Shown piece after piece: positions 38,481 to 52,000 of a stretch of 60,000 bases of DNA. A program made the position numbers and the translations under genes. A model generated the notes under the pieces. It saw nothing but the letters and a program-made list of their open reading frames with translations. It had not been told where the DNA came from and did not search any database. The stretch comes from Lineus longissimus (lineage: Eukaryota > Nemertea > Pilidiophora > Heteronemertea > Lineidae). The stretch lies in the NCBI RefSeq assembly GCF_910592395.1, contig NC_088321.1, positions 15,378,001 to 15,438,000 on the forward strand, given 5' to 3'. The first letter of the stretch is position 1. Each line of letters opens with the position of its first letter.

Positions 38481-40740
38481 CTGAGCCGGATTTTATTTTC
38501 TCACCAAAAATAAGGAAATATTAAATACAAATTGATATCAGCTGTGGAAATATCTCCAAAACTTTACAGAAATGTTCCTCAAATAGTCTCAGAACTAAAA
38601 TGCATCATTAAGGACAAAAACAATATTTTTTTGGGATAGTAGATCAATAATAGAAGTATAATTCACATAGAAAGTTCACCAAAATTAATACTTTTAATTA
38701 CTTTTTGTCCTAACTTACCGGAAAATCATTCCGGAATAAAATGGAGAATAATTTCTATGTAATAGCAACCACCAATGCACCTTAGGAACCACATTATTTC
38801 AATTTTAGAACGCCCCAAATAAATATTCTGTTTATTGCAAAATCATTGTGTATTCTTGCAGCAGTTTTCTGTTCATCGGAGAGCCACCGGGTGTTACTAT
38901 AAATAGATTCGCACGTGGAGCAATCGCCAAGAATTCTAGGATCTGATCTGCATAATACTATGGGTTTGACAGCCAGTCACTGGTCTATCAAAATAAGTCA
39001 CCGTACTATTCAATTAAATACAACCACCAATTATGCTTTTGTGACAGCGGATTTTGATGATTGGATATAGTTTGTCTTGGAAAAGGTGTTATTGCTAGTG
39101 TTAAATGAATTGTTTGTGCCCCTGCCCAGTCAAGGGGACAGTAAATCATTTTACATTGTATTCATAGGCCTGTTTAGGCCCTTTCTCTATGGTTGGCAGT
39201 TGTGGCGGGGCATTTGAACAGAAAGAATGCAATCAGGAGGAACAGAACAAATGTTTGACTAGGGGAACGTGTCTACTTCCTGGGAAGTCTACCCTGTAAG
39301 AGCATAAGACATATCTGATGAGCATGACGACACCAACGTATACCAGTGAGAAAGTGACACATTGGCAAAGACCAGGGGCAATATGGAAAGGAAAGAGCAC
39401 CATCGCCTCCTCCGAGCTAGACATTGCCGCCACACTCCGACCGCAGTAGACCCCTCTCGTCCCCCAATCTAACCTACAAGGCGATCCAATTGATAGTATG
39501 ACGCAATGGACTACCCCCAGACTGCCACTGTGGACACCAGCAACCAACTCCTGTTCATTCTTCTCGAGGTATCAGCAAGAAGCAAACCATGATAGTAAAT
39601 TGTTGGCAGAGAGAGAGAGAAAGCTGATTATATCAGAATAACGTGAACATTCTTCTTAAAAATTGCATCCTTACAAGTCAAGCCCAGAAAGACGGACTTG
39701 GGCAAAAAGACATTGTCACAACCAGACTGTAGAAACTGCAACCCGAGGACAGGCTCTAAACCGAGTGGAATTAGACAGGGAACAACTAGTTACTGAATTT
39801 GAAGTGCTTCAGGTGAAATTTGGATACGACAAGGTCCTACTTTTTATTCAGTGCAAAGAGAATTCAACTTACCTAGGTGACTGCAACGGAAGATGGACAT
39901 GTTGCTTCCAGTGGACTACCGAGCGTGCATCAGGTGTCACCTGAAGTTATAAAAAGGAAGAAACTATTTAGCTACAAGATTAAAGGGGTCTCGAAAGAGC
40001 TTATATCATGACGATAATCTTGGTGCTGATATTGGTTTCTGCTTTCTCACTTATCCACAAACTGTCTTCAACTGAAATGAATATGACCAGCGAGTCGAAT
40101 GTTCCAATGTCTTGGTGGTTGTCTCGCCTAACAGGAGCTGGTTGTGACATGAGCTGGTTGTGACAGCTAAAGGCTTGTGCTACTGGTAGCAGAAATCACT
40201 TTATCAATGAACTCTTCAACTCGTTAAGCTCGAAGTGTTGGTCTTTTTACGAAGCTGCATAAAAGCCATATGATAGTTGTCCTTCATGAAACCTGTTGTT
40301 TTTATTGTCAAGGTGACGAGCCCCTTGCCTCCAGATAGCAGCAATTTGCAAAGTTGTTCTTGTATTGCAAGCTACATGCAGCAGGGAAGGAGTTTAGATT
40401 CCACCCATTTGCAGAGGACACTCTTGGACTGCTAGCTGGCAGGAAAGGTGCTTAGCTTTTTGGATTGCCGGTGGGATAGGAGGCTTCGTATTGGGGATAA
40501 TCCGGGAGGAGTCTTTGGCCTTGGAATACCTCGAGAGGGACATAGTCCTCAAATAATTCAGAGGAAGTGACTTTGGCCTTGGTTGCCCTTTTTAGATGAG
40601 CCTTTTCTAAGGGTCTTTTCCTGCAGACCAAAAATAGGCTCACTGTTTTTGGACAAATCGGGAGCAGCCCTTGTTTCTGGATGGACAAAGTCCATAGGAG
40701 TCACTGATGTTGTATAGACGTTCAGCAGAGGCGTGCCTCT
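38481..40740. other. Intergenic spacer
   Basis: No gene recognised. Open frames near 39233-39547 and 39663-39944 lack family features, splice context or codon character and are treated as chance. Confidence 0.5.
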
Positions 40741-40742
40741 AT

Positions 40743-41620
40743 CTTAAGATCGCTGTTGTCTTTGGACTGTCAGGAATTGTCAGGAGCACAGTTGTTTTAT
40801 GACTGTCAGGAGAGCAGCCTCCATCTTCAGACTGCTGTTGTCTTTAGACTGTCAGGAGAGCAGCATCTGTCTTCAGACAGTTGTTGTCTTTACACTGTCA
40901 GGAGAGCAGCATCTGTCTTCAGACTGCTGTTGTCTTGAGACTATCAGGAGAGCTGCCTCTGTCTTCAGACAGTTGTTGTCTTTAGACTGTCAGGAGAGCA
41001 GCATCTGTTTTCAGACAGTTGTTGTCTTTAGACTGTCATGAGAGGAGCCTCTGTCTTCCGACTGCTGTTGTCTTGAGACTATCAGGAGAGCTGCCTCTGT
41101 CTTCAGACTACAGTGGTTTTTGGACTGCCATGAGAGGAGCCTCTGTCTTCAGACGACAGTTGTCAGGAGAGAAGCCTCGGTCTTCAGACTGTTGTTGTCT
41201 TTAGACTGTCAGGGGAGGAGCCTCTGTCTTCAGACGACAGTTGTCAGGAGAGAAGCCTCGGTTTTCAGACTGTTGTTGTCTTTAGACTGTCAGGAGAGGA
41301 GCCTCTGTCTTCAGACAGCTGTTGTCTTTAGACTGTCAGGAGCGGAGCCTCGGTCTTCAGACTATCAGGAGAGCTGCCTCTGTCTTCGGACTGTTGGTGT
41401 TATGTGTTTTGTCAGGAGGGGAGCCTATAATTTAGACTACCGTTGTAATGTGTCTGTCAGGAGGTGAACTTGCCTCTCGACTTAGTGCCTTAGACTGTCA
41501 GGAGAGGAACATCGGTCTTTAAACTGTCAGAAGGGGAGCCTCTGTATTTAAACTGCTATTGTTTTGTGTTAGTCAGGGAATGACTCGCTGTTGTCTCCAG
41601 ACTGTCAGGAGAGGTGTTTT
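40743..41620. repeat. 46-bp minisatellite
   Basis: About 19 degenerate copies of a 46-bp unit, typically GACTGTCAGGAGAG then AGC, CATCTGTCTTCAGACAG and TTGTTGTCTTTA. Early copies repeat exactly every 46 bases (40851, 40897). Each unit includes CTGTCTTCAGACAG, a 6-bp-arm inverted repeat with a 2-base centre. Confidence 0.95.
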
Positions 41621-43250
41621 ATAGAATGCTGTTGTAATACAATGTGTATCAGGTTATGCATCTGCCTCGAGCAATTGGTACCGTCTTAAGACTCGGGAGA
41701 GAGCCCTCCGTCTTTGCAACATTGATGATGTCTTTTGACTTACATTGCAGGCTACAGCATAAGAAACTCTTGTGGACTTTCAGGAGCAGCTGGGAGAGCT
41801 GAAAACACGTGCTTATGTCCTCTGACGATGTCCCTAAAACGGGCAAGGGCACAAGATGACGAAATACAAAATCCACATGTGCAGTGGAGCTTATATTTCG
41901 CCATGATTGTGACAGTCACAACCTTTTGAGAACGATATATTGCCATGCCATCAAATCATCATTCGATATGAAGGCCATTCAAAGGAGAACAATCCTTAAG
42001 CAGGACCCCTTCCTTTGTCCCCCAACCCTTATAATTTGGCCCTCAGCCAACAATGCCACTGTTTGCGTCTCTGTTGGCACATTCATGTTTGTCGTCCGCT
42101 CTGCCGTTATGGTAATAATTGGCACTTGGCCAAGACATTAGCGACGTGGGTAACCAGCACGTGCCAAGTTGTGGCTGGCCTCTGGGTAGCCATTTTTATT
42201 CCACTGTCGACACTTGACATTCAGACTCCTGGATTCTAATGATAGCAGAAGACCACCAAGCCACGTCAAGAATGACATTATATTTCACTCCCATGGTATT
42301 TTTATTAAATTATTCATCACTTTTTTGTGACGTTTTCCAAACATTGCACCCGGGCATTGGAGTTGGACCCAATGTGGGGATTCCAAACGTCTGGCAAGGA
42401 CTCCTTTATTGAGGCCAGCAAGTCTGGATTTTTTTCGGCTCGATTTTAGACCAAATCGATCAGCCTTCTCATATGATCTGATATGATAATTGCTACTTTT
42501 ATGTTTAAAGGATTCAATCGAGATCCATATATCTTTTTGGTTTGTAAACAGCAAGATCAAACGCGCATACCACATTCATTGTTGAACCTGTGAAACGCCC
42601 GTCTGCACCCCTAATTAATTCAGTCACGTGCGCTAATTTATGCAACAGATGATCCACAAAGAAATCACGTGACCACGTCGAGTCCGCCATCTTTGTCGAA
42701 AAACATCAAAAATAAATCACAATGAAGGCATAAGTTTCTACAAAATTTGGGCAGAAATTGTATAAAATTTCGATCAAAAGTTACCTTGTCGTGAAAACAC
42801 CGAAGAAAAGGAAAACAAGGATGTCATCGCACACTCCGGGGGCGCCATCCAAGACAAAACGTCTGCGTCCCCATCCAAATCCCTAATCCATCAAAAAGCC
42901 GCATTTTCCTCAAAATGCTAACCAAATTCTAATTTCTCCGGCATCACAACATTCATAGAACGCTTCGCCGTAAAATTTGGTCCAATAATAATGCCCATTC
43001 CCGTCTTCCTACAATATGACCTCCAACACTCTTTACAGTCCGCCATAGCTGGCCACGTCAAACCATGTTATAGAGACCCTACACGCGATTAATAGTCGGC
43101 TTCAACAATTTGCTAACCCCTCTAGGAGCAATTGCTCAACAATCGCTGCGCCTTGTTTTGTTTGACGAGATATCGACGCATGCGTAGCGGTTTATCGATA
43201 TAAATCACCCAATAAACGTGTTAGAAAGGTTGGGCGGGAGTTCCGAGTGC
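41621..43250. other. Intergenic spacer with promoter-like patch
   Basis: No gene recognised. A patch at 42680-42890 has CCGCCATCTTTG (YY1-like) followed by a short ATG frame (MSSHTPGAPSKTKRLRPHPN and P, stop) that is richer in G+C than its surroundings. Confidence 0.4.
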
Positions 43251-43259
43251 GTAAGTGCG

Positions 43260-44110
43260 CATATCAAATGTTACTTCACTGTCCCTTTAATTTTTGTGCG
43301 TTCAATAACAACCTGGCCCTTTAAATAATTTTCCGCTGTCCCTTTAACTCGGCCGTCACAGGAACTGTCGGCGTGGCACAGTGCATGTGGATACATCAGA
43401 GCCTCTCACCTCCGAGGGTCCCGCAAGTGCAGGGGCTGGAGAACATGAATGGAGCTATCTCTTTAACAGAGCGCCTACAGTAACCAATGCTTAATTGCAG
43501 GGGGCCAATATATGATTTAGGGCTCTTTCTTTAACCTTTATGTTGCTGACAGGGGTTAATAATATGATTTCGGGCTTATAGTAACCATTGCTTGCAGGGC
43601 TCTCCCACTAACTGAGCGCTCAGCGCCTGTCACACCTGAGGTGTCCCGTGGGGTGCACATCCTGAACTTCCCGAGTCCAACACTCGGCACTAACGACCGA
43701 GTTTACAGTAACCTGTGCGAGGGGAGGAGGATACGACTGACTCTGGTTTTTCGAGGATGATGCTTGCACAGGCTTGCAGTGCTCTAACAGTAACCTTTCC
43801 TTACATGCGAGGCCGGGGGTCTATTTTACGATTCGGGGCTCTCCCTTTAACTGAGCGATCACAGAAACCAATATTACGTTATTTTGCTCCTTACCTAGAC
43901 AGGCCAAAAACCGGAGCAGCAAACCGGCATGGGCAAGGACAAATAAAGTTTTCAGGGGATCAATCACATTATTAAGGGCTCTCCCTTTAACTTACCTTAA
44001 AGTAACTATTGCTTGCAGTGGTTCTTAGACAATTAACCACTCTCCCTTTAACTGAGCGCAGTAACTGTTGTTATAAGATTTATCACTCATCCTTTTACTG
44101 AGGGCTCGCC
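43260..44110. repeat. Degenerate CTCCCTTTAACTGAGCG repeat region
   Basis: The motif CTCCCTTTAACTGAGCG, or close variants, recurs at least six times with irregular spacing. It is mixed with AGTAACC and TTGCTTGCAG motifs. Non-coding. Confidence 0.75.
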
Positions 44111-44111
44111 T

Positions 44112-45345
44112 CTCATTGACATTGTATCATAAATGGCAGCATCGGATGCAGCAGATGTTGGCCACCTGAGAGCCAGTTGCTGAACTAAAATAACTGGCGT
44201 TTGTATGGGTATTCTCATGATTAAAGTCAGTATCGGCTGAACAGCTTCAGCGCCGAACTACGCAGATCTCCCTGGCCAAAATCCCCTATCATTGAGCTGG
44301 TTGTCGGAGTCTCGTGGACTTTACGGAAGAACGACGCCATCGCCATCTTCAGGGCGAGGTAGGAACTGAAAGACCTCTGCGTTGCCCCGTGCGCTCTCAT
44401 TGAGTTTGTATCATAAATGGCAGCATCGGATGCAGCAGATGTTGGCCACTGGAGAGCCAGTTGCTGAACTAAAATAACTGGCGTTTGTATGGATATTCTC
44501 ATGATTAAAGTCAGTATCGGCTGAACACCTTCAGCGCCAAACAACGCAGATCTCCCTGGCCCAAATCCCCAATCATTGAGCTGAGTCTCGTGGACTTTAC
44601 GGAAGAACTACGCCATCGCCATCTTCAGGGCGAGGGAGGAACTGAAAATACCTCTATGCGCTGCCCCTTCACGGAAGAACTACACCATCGCCATCTTCAG
44701 GGCGAGGTAGGAACTGAAAGACCTCTGCGTTGCCCCGTGCGCTCTCATTGAGTTTGTATCATAAATGGCAGCATCGGATGCAGCAGATGTTGGCCACTGG
44801 AGAGCCAGTTGCTGAACTAAAATAACTGGCGTTTGTATGGATATTCTCATGATTAAAGTCAGTATCGGCTGAACACCTTCAGCGCCAAACAACGCAGATC
44901 TCCCTGGCCCAAATCCCCAATCATTGAGCTGAGTCTCGTGGACTTTACGGAAGAACTACGCCATCGCCATCTTCAGGGCGAGGGAGGAACTGAAAATACC
45001 TCTATGCGCTGCCCCTTCACGGCAGAACTACACCATCGCCATCTCCAGGGCGAGGTAGGAACTGAAAAGACCTCTGCGTTGCCCCGTGCGCTCTCATTGA
45101 TTTTGTATCATAAATGGCAGCATCGGATACAGCAGATGTTTGCCACCCGAGAGCAAGTTGCTGAACTAAATAACTAGCGTTTGTATGGGATATTCTCTTG
45201 ATTAAAGTCAGTATCGGCTTTACACCATGTAGATCTACGTGGCCCAAATCCCCCTCAATGAGCTGGTTATCGGAATCACGTGGACGTGACTGAAATACGC
45301 CATCGCCATCTTCAGGGCGAGGCAGGAACTGAAAAGACCAACCAT
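44112..45345. repeat. About 349-bp tandem repeat, four copies
   Basis: GTATCATAAATGGCAGCATC marks units at about 44125, 44408, 44757 and 45105. The middle units are 348-349 bp and nearly identical; the first and last are shorter or diverged. Within each unit the segment GCCATCGCCATCTTCAGGGC is itself duplicated. Minus-strand frames repeat with the array but match nothing I recognise. Confidence 0.93.
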
Positions 45346-48300
45346 AAAGCTGTTCCCACTCTCTAAAATTTCTTTTTTTGGGGGGGTTGGGGGTGTTGGA
45401 AAGGGGGGGGTCATTGTTCAACCAAATATCAAAATATAATAAAGGAGGGTAGCTAACATAACTCTATCGATTCAAGAAGACCTTGTCTTGGAGAAGTTAC
45501 TGCAAAATACCTTATGCACCCATCTCTTGTACTTTTTTTCTGCGGGTCTGAAGAGGGGGTTTGCTGGTACCCCATTGCTTGCAGCATGGATGAAATAAAG
45601 AAACGGTATACAACCTGAATGTATCGTTTCCATTTAATAAAATGATTGACTCTTACAGCTAGAGGTTCATATTGCAAATGTAAACTGAAATTCAACAAAG
45701 TGTTCTGTGCAGTAAATGGTGAAGGATGACTTTTCTCCTGAGAGAAACAAGCATGAACCAAGAGGTGGAAGTCACTTCAAGATCACCTGCAATTAAAAAT
45801 GTTACAAAGTTTGAGAAAACTTCTATAGATCAACAACAGACGCAGAACTGTTTTCCACTCCACAAAGCCATATAGAAAGACTGACCAATCAAATCCTCAG
45901 GAAATCAGCAATATTGTTGTAATTTCTCAATTTCATTGGGGGGATAGTATGTCGTCTAATCTAAACTTATGAGAAGTTTTCACAAATTTGAGAATAATTT
46001 AACTGCACGAACCCTTAAACATGCGTTGATATCAAGCAGAAATGTGGAACAATTCTGTCTTTCTTCTTGTCTTGTGACTGCGGAAGTAAATCAACCAAAT
46101 TGTTTAGTTACAACGCTCAGTTTTCAACAAACGCTTGGAAGTGAGTTCCAAGAAGTATTGATACTTAAAAACCAGTCGTTTTCAAAATACTCTGCCTCTC
46201 GATGTGAAAAAACCTTATTATGAGGAGTAGGACTATTTTGCCTATTCTTCATCTCGAACCCTAGACATTGCACATGTTCCTTGGAAGGACATTAGGCCCC
46301 AGGTTATCTTCATCTTGACCCTCAATGTATTGACATTCCTCAGCTGCCCGACAACCATGTCAAGATGGCCTGAATGGACTGAGGCAATACCGCTTGAAGT
46401 CCAGTATGGGTTATCCCAGGCCAATTAATGCAAGTATCAATTCGTTTCTTGTACCCCCCCTCCTCAAGGGTAGTTAAGCTATCACCACTAATCTTTGCCG
46501 ATGCTTGAGTAGTGTTTATATTTCCTTTAGTGAAAATTTGGCGAAGCTGGAAAGAATAAGGATGCTAATGTGTCGATGTCTTGGCGAACATACAGCCTTA
46601 CCCAGTAAAATTAGTCCGGTTACTTTATATGATGGTGACAACTGATATATTGTTGATGGTGACGTCTTGACGAAAGAAAAAGTAGCATTGGTGAAAAAAG
46701 GGTGATGCTTGAGCCTTAAGATGTCGTTATAGGGTGATAAGGTGTCGTACCCTTGAGGAGAGGGGGGTACAAGATACGAATTGATACTTGCATAAAGAAT
46801 ACCAATGTCACTGAAACCAACGCACAATATGATAATTAGATACAAAAGTATGCATAGAAATCAAGGCTGCACATTTTTGACATAAAGAATGCTGCTTTTT
46901 AGGACGATCTTTAAATAGATACCTGAATAAAATTGAAAGAATTCATGAAAAAACGTACCCCCAAAATGAGTTTTTGAACCACAACAAACTGTATTTCTCC
47001 GCTAGAGTGCAGCACTTGACAAGGGTAACAACATGATGTCCTGTACCCACTTCAGGATGGCAACCTATGTGAATAAATTAGACTAATGGCATGGTCTGTG
47101 GCGCACAATGTCACGAAATCATTGCACCATGCCGCAGGAAACAATCTGATTCTTTTGTACCAGTATTTATGTCCGACATTCGGACTTATTTTGTGCGATG
47201 GCATGAGTATTAAAGTCCTCTATGGTCAAGTCCTGCACTCTCACGGTGAAGCAATGGCTACTGGTACCAATTAAAAATTGCAGTGATACACACTACTAAC
47301 AACAATACGAAGAACTGATATTAAAGCTCAGTTTTGACACCAACCACACATGTAGATGATTCAAAGATGATCAGACTACGATCACCTCTAGTCAGGCTCT
47401 TTTACACCCCCGCTTCTTTAATGGACTTGTCTAAAGCATTAACTGGAAGAGCCTAAACACGGAACTGGGGGTACTCTTTAAATTTGTCAAAGACTTAGGG
47501 GTCGAAATGGACCATCCCCAGGCTGGGCTCACCATGAAATCTCTCAAACACAGTTCTGTTGATTGCTGTAGGATGGCAGCACTATCTACTTCTCCAATTC
47601 ACAATAATACAATGATACACATTTGAATAAATACAGTACAAAACATCGATATTTTGTACCGGCACATCAATGACTCGATCCTATCAAGTCTTTCCTCATA
47701 TAAATAGCATCCAATACAAAACGGATCGGTTGCTTTCAAAGAATTTAGTCACCTTCGTATGTCCTGAAGACAAACGACAGAAAGACACATCTTTCAAGAC
47801 GCTTGTATATTCATATATAGGTAAAAAGAATATGCACACATAATAGTTAATAGAATCCCCCACAGGTGGTGCAATATAAGCAGACCAACTTCTCATTTAT
47901 GCGAAGTGGCCTCACATAACTTCTAGTTCAAACAATCATCACCAGGTGGCTTCAATTTTCAGTAACACTTCGGCGAAGGAGACATCGATTCAACCAAAAT
48001 CATTCAGAATACAGGAGTTGGTTTACACTTTTGCCACCAGGGGGCTCCACCTGTGACACATGTGGAAAGGGTTCAGGGATGCACACTTGAGGTACATGAA
48101 AACTGAACATGATATTTTTCTGAAGTCATCATATTAAACTAGACATTTGCTGATTAACAACACTGAATTGATCCCTATCACATTTTGGACCACTGAAATT
48201 CACATCAAACACAACCTGGGAAAGGTTAGGACTTACAGAGATCAGGTTTCAAGGTCAGATCCAGGGGTCAAGGTTAGATTAAAGGGTCAAGGTCACAGTG

Positions 48301-48937
48301 TGAAAGCGGACCCCTAATAGCTAAATGAAAACTTGAAATTTCTCACACAATGATCAATATTTTTTACACTGCAAGCTTCGAGATACCATTTCTTAGCAAA
48401 TGAGCACAAGCAATAATGCTTTAAAGACAATTTGACAACATGTTTCCATGGAAACTGTCATACAACACTAGCCTTGGTAGCTATTCCTTGACAACAGTTA
48501 TCTCCTTGGCAACCATTCATATGACAACAGCTAAATCTAGATATTAGTCATCGGAAAAGGCACCTTGTGGCAGTCCTTTCTTCTGCAGTCATTGTTGGCA
48601 ATAGCGCCTCAAAGGTGCTGGTATTCATGGCAACTGTTGCTTAGCAACATCAAATGGTTAGCAACTATGTCGTATTACTTGGCGACCATTTCCAAAATAT
48701 GCAGATATCATGTTTCATTGGTCAAAAATATCCCTAAAAACTCTTTGTGAAAATATTCCACTATTCAAGGAATCCATCATCATTGAACCTTAACTTTTAA
48801 AATTGCAAGTTCACTTCAAACTGGTACTACGTTTCGACCTTGGTGTACCTATTCACCCTGATGTTACAAAATGGGCCAAATCAGCCAATAGAAAATGCAT
48901 TGGAATGGTTCAACCATTACATGAATATAGGGGTGTT
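45346..48937. other. Intergenic spacer and probable coronin 3'UTR
   Basis: No coding sequence recognised and no clear minus-strand AATAAA found. It contains a short palindromic element at 47401-47480, CCACCAGGGGGC at 48034-48045, TCAAGGTCA-type hexamers near 48260-48300, and scattered GGCAAC motifs (48450-48670) including GTTGCTTAGCAAC. Confidence 0.45.
47401..47480. repeat. Short palindromic element, copy C
   Basis: TTTACACCCCCGCTTCTTTA at the left, GAACTGGGGGTACTCTTTA at the right. The interior TGGACTTGTCTAAAGCATTA follows the pattern of copies A and B. Confidence 0.7.
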
Positions 48938-49090
48938 TCAACAGTTGCTTTGGTTTGGTGTGTTATCATTGTCACAGTCTTTTAAATCATTAAGTTCCTC
49001 CTCAAGTTGTCGAATCCGTTTGTCTTTAAGCATAATTTGTTCCTTGAGGCTGTGAATTTCTTCGAGTTGGCGGAAGTAGGCTTTTCTTAG
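48938..49090 (-). CDS. Coronin last exon (coiled coil)
   Basis: Fifty codons plus TGA, starting LRKAYFRQLEEIHSLKEQI. The heptad pattern and KDKRIRQLEEELNDL match the C terminus of CORO2 proteins. It ends DNTPNQSNC. Acceptor TTTGCAG. Confidence 0.93.
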   Translation of the reverse strand, partial: LRKAYFRQLEEIHSLKEQIMLKDKRIRQLEEELNDLKDCDNDNTPNQSNC

Positions 49091-52000
49091 CTGCAAATAG
49101 AGGGCGTAAGGTTAGAACTGTTGAAAAAAGTACCAGGATTTGATACCATGTGTTATTTGGGTGAAACTGGCTAGAATAAGGCTGACAGTTGACAAATTTG
49201 CCTCCAGAACGTTTGAAGCAGAGTCATCAATATTTTGTTCTGGATACTGACAACGATAAATTTCCTAACATTTGAGTTTCATGAATGACTCCTGAAAAAT
49301 AAACGTCCTCAGAATGACAGCCATCAAAACATTCAAACAGAAAGTGAAAAGAATGCAAATTTGGGAAGATTGGGTTGTAATACGAAGTGGATCCAAGGCC
49401 TTAAAGGGAGCCTATAGGCAGGAGTAACGGTGTCCAATAAGTGGTCATCATGTTACCAAAAGGCACAGTGAACGAACGGGGTCTGGTTTGACTTGGCGTT
49501 AAACTGATGTACTGTGAGATAGTAATGACAACTACCGGTGATTCTGTGCAACTTAATCTGGCTCACCTTGCCTATAGTCACCCTTTAAAACGTTTGTGCT
49601 TTCATGAAGAAAGCGTTTTAATATTGAAATTCGCTGAAAATATCTCAAAATGTTCATGGTGCATTTGAAGAAATGACAAACTGTAATCCTTCAGCAACAG
49701 AAAAGGAAACTGGTCTTTCAACCATTCAAACATGCAAATCTCAATCATCCAAATGAAACCTAACTTATTAGGTGTAACTTCTTTATATTCAGTCCTAACG
49801 CCTCCCAAGATATCATAAAAAATAAAACTTGAAAATTTACACACATAACAAGTGGTTTCAATGACAATCCACGGCAAAATGAAACGGAAATGTCAACCCC
49901 AAATTATCCAAAAGTTTATTTGAAACCAGTCAATCTGACAAGCCACAGCCAAAACTTATTCAAACAATCCACTGAAAGTCTTACAATGTTGCCCCAGAGG
50001 GGACCGTCTTCCTCAATATCGATATCATCATTCTGTAAAATATGATGTTACCTCGTAATCAGGGGCATAGCTAACTTTTTGGTGTTTGGGGGCGGGGGTT
50101 TGGCAAAATAACACCTTCTGAAACATTTCATCCAAAATCATGGTCAAAACACATTTTTTGGAGGCTTGCCCCCTGCCCCTGCCCCTCCCGCTGGTCATAA
50201 AGCAAGTAAAGTCAAATAGAGAGGCAGCAAAATGGGTGTAGCAACCTTGTAGAAAATGAAGTGTTGATTATTGCTGCGATGAGGGATAAAAAACACTTGC
50301 AGCAGGTAAAATCTCAAAAATCTGAGGTTGATATTTGTTGCAGGTTGAAGCGATCGCTGTTCTTGTCACAACACCTGTGTTGAACACCGCAGAAGAGAGA
50401 CTCTGTTGCACGCGATCTTAATCGCAAGTCTGGCAACAAAGATCTCTCGTTTGACACAAGATCATCACTCTAAACTTATAAGTATCAGGTAAATTAAAAC
50501 CAAGTGCAGAAAACTGCAAAATTTGTTGGACGATTGGTTTATCACCAAAGACATATTTAGAAATGGAGGACTGGAAAGAATTGGAATAAATGTAAGTTTG
50601 TAAGAAGATTTGTCAAGTTTTCTGACCAGGTATATTGCCTTGTAGTTTTGGAACTGAAATAAACGCAGCAGGATGATTCGAGATGAGTTTGGATGGTCTT
50701 TTTGAAACAGTTAGAATCGAGAAACAGTTAGAAACAGTTAGAATCGAGGTCAAAAGCAGTTTTGGCGCGAATGACATCATCAATGCTGATTTGTACTGAA
50801 GTTGAATTGACACCCTTGGAAACGATTTGAAGGTACAGATGGACCCAAAACAACGCCACGTTTCTTAAAGACGAGACTGACAAATCCATCACCATGGTAA
50901 CCTACCTCGGGATCCGTTTTTGGTGTCAGTCCATTCTCTATCGGTGGTTCCTCGGCTTGTGGAGATTTTGGCGTCCAGACCTTTTTCACGTGAACTTTCT
51001 GTACAACATAGAACATGCCGACATTTAGAAATTAAGCACTTTAAGCAAAAATTGGGAAGAATTAAGGAACTAAATAGTATTTCACCATACACTTTACTTA
51101 AATACGAATATATCTTTGTTTAAAATGTGTAATTCTTGTTCCAGGTCATTAGTTGATAACGTGACCATTCAAAAGTCCACGTATACTCTATATGCCTCAA
51201 GGTCGTCATCTAATGGTCAATGGGGACTTCAATTCCTTTAGTTTATGTAGAATTTAAAGGGCCTGACAAGAGCTACTCTTAAGCAAACACAGCTCTGTCT
51301 GTCTGATACTGTAATCTGCCAAATTTTCATGACCATTTTTTTTGGCAGATTTTGCAAATAACTCAATTTATCGAAAAATAAAAACCTGGGAAATACTTTT
51401 TGATTGGAAAAACTTCGAAATTCGAAAGAGATTTCATAATCCTCCAAAATAAAAAATATGTGAATTTTTAAAAAATTTTTCAGAAATTTTGTGAATTACC
51501 AAAAAAAAAAGTGTGAATATTTGGCAATTTGCAGTACCGGTAGTTGAGAGGAAATTGGCAGACGTCAACAATGAAATCAACAAGTGATCAAATCAAATAT
51601 GAAACAAAGCAAGTAAAGAAAGCACCCAAGGGCTGAAAAAGCAAGTTCGTTAACATAATTACTTTGAAATGACAAAAAACAAAACAATAACGAACTTATC
51701 AATGGTTACTACGACAAGGAAATAAATTTGTGAAGAAACAATATGGTGACTGCAGTGATTATGCTGGACATGCTGATCTCCTGCAACTTTCGGTGGTGTC
51801 AGTGGAAAGAGTGGTTGATAAACTCTAAAAGTTTCTCCGAGCGGTCTAACACAATGAAGTTGATGTACGTTGGATCATAAATGTGACTCGCCACAGCAAA
51901 ACTAGGCGCATGTCGCTCTGAGCTTGGCAGGTCGAGACAGACCGGTTGTTTAGTTCCCCTTTTCCCGCTTTCGTGAAATCTGCGAAGGTCAATCTCTCCC

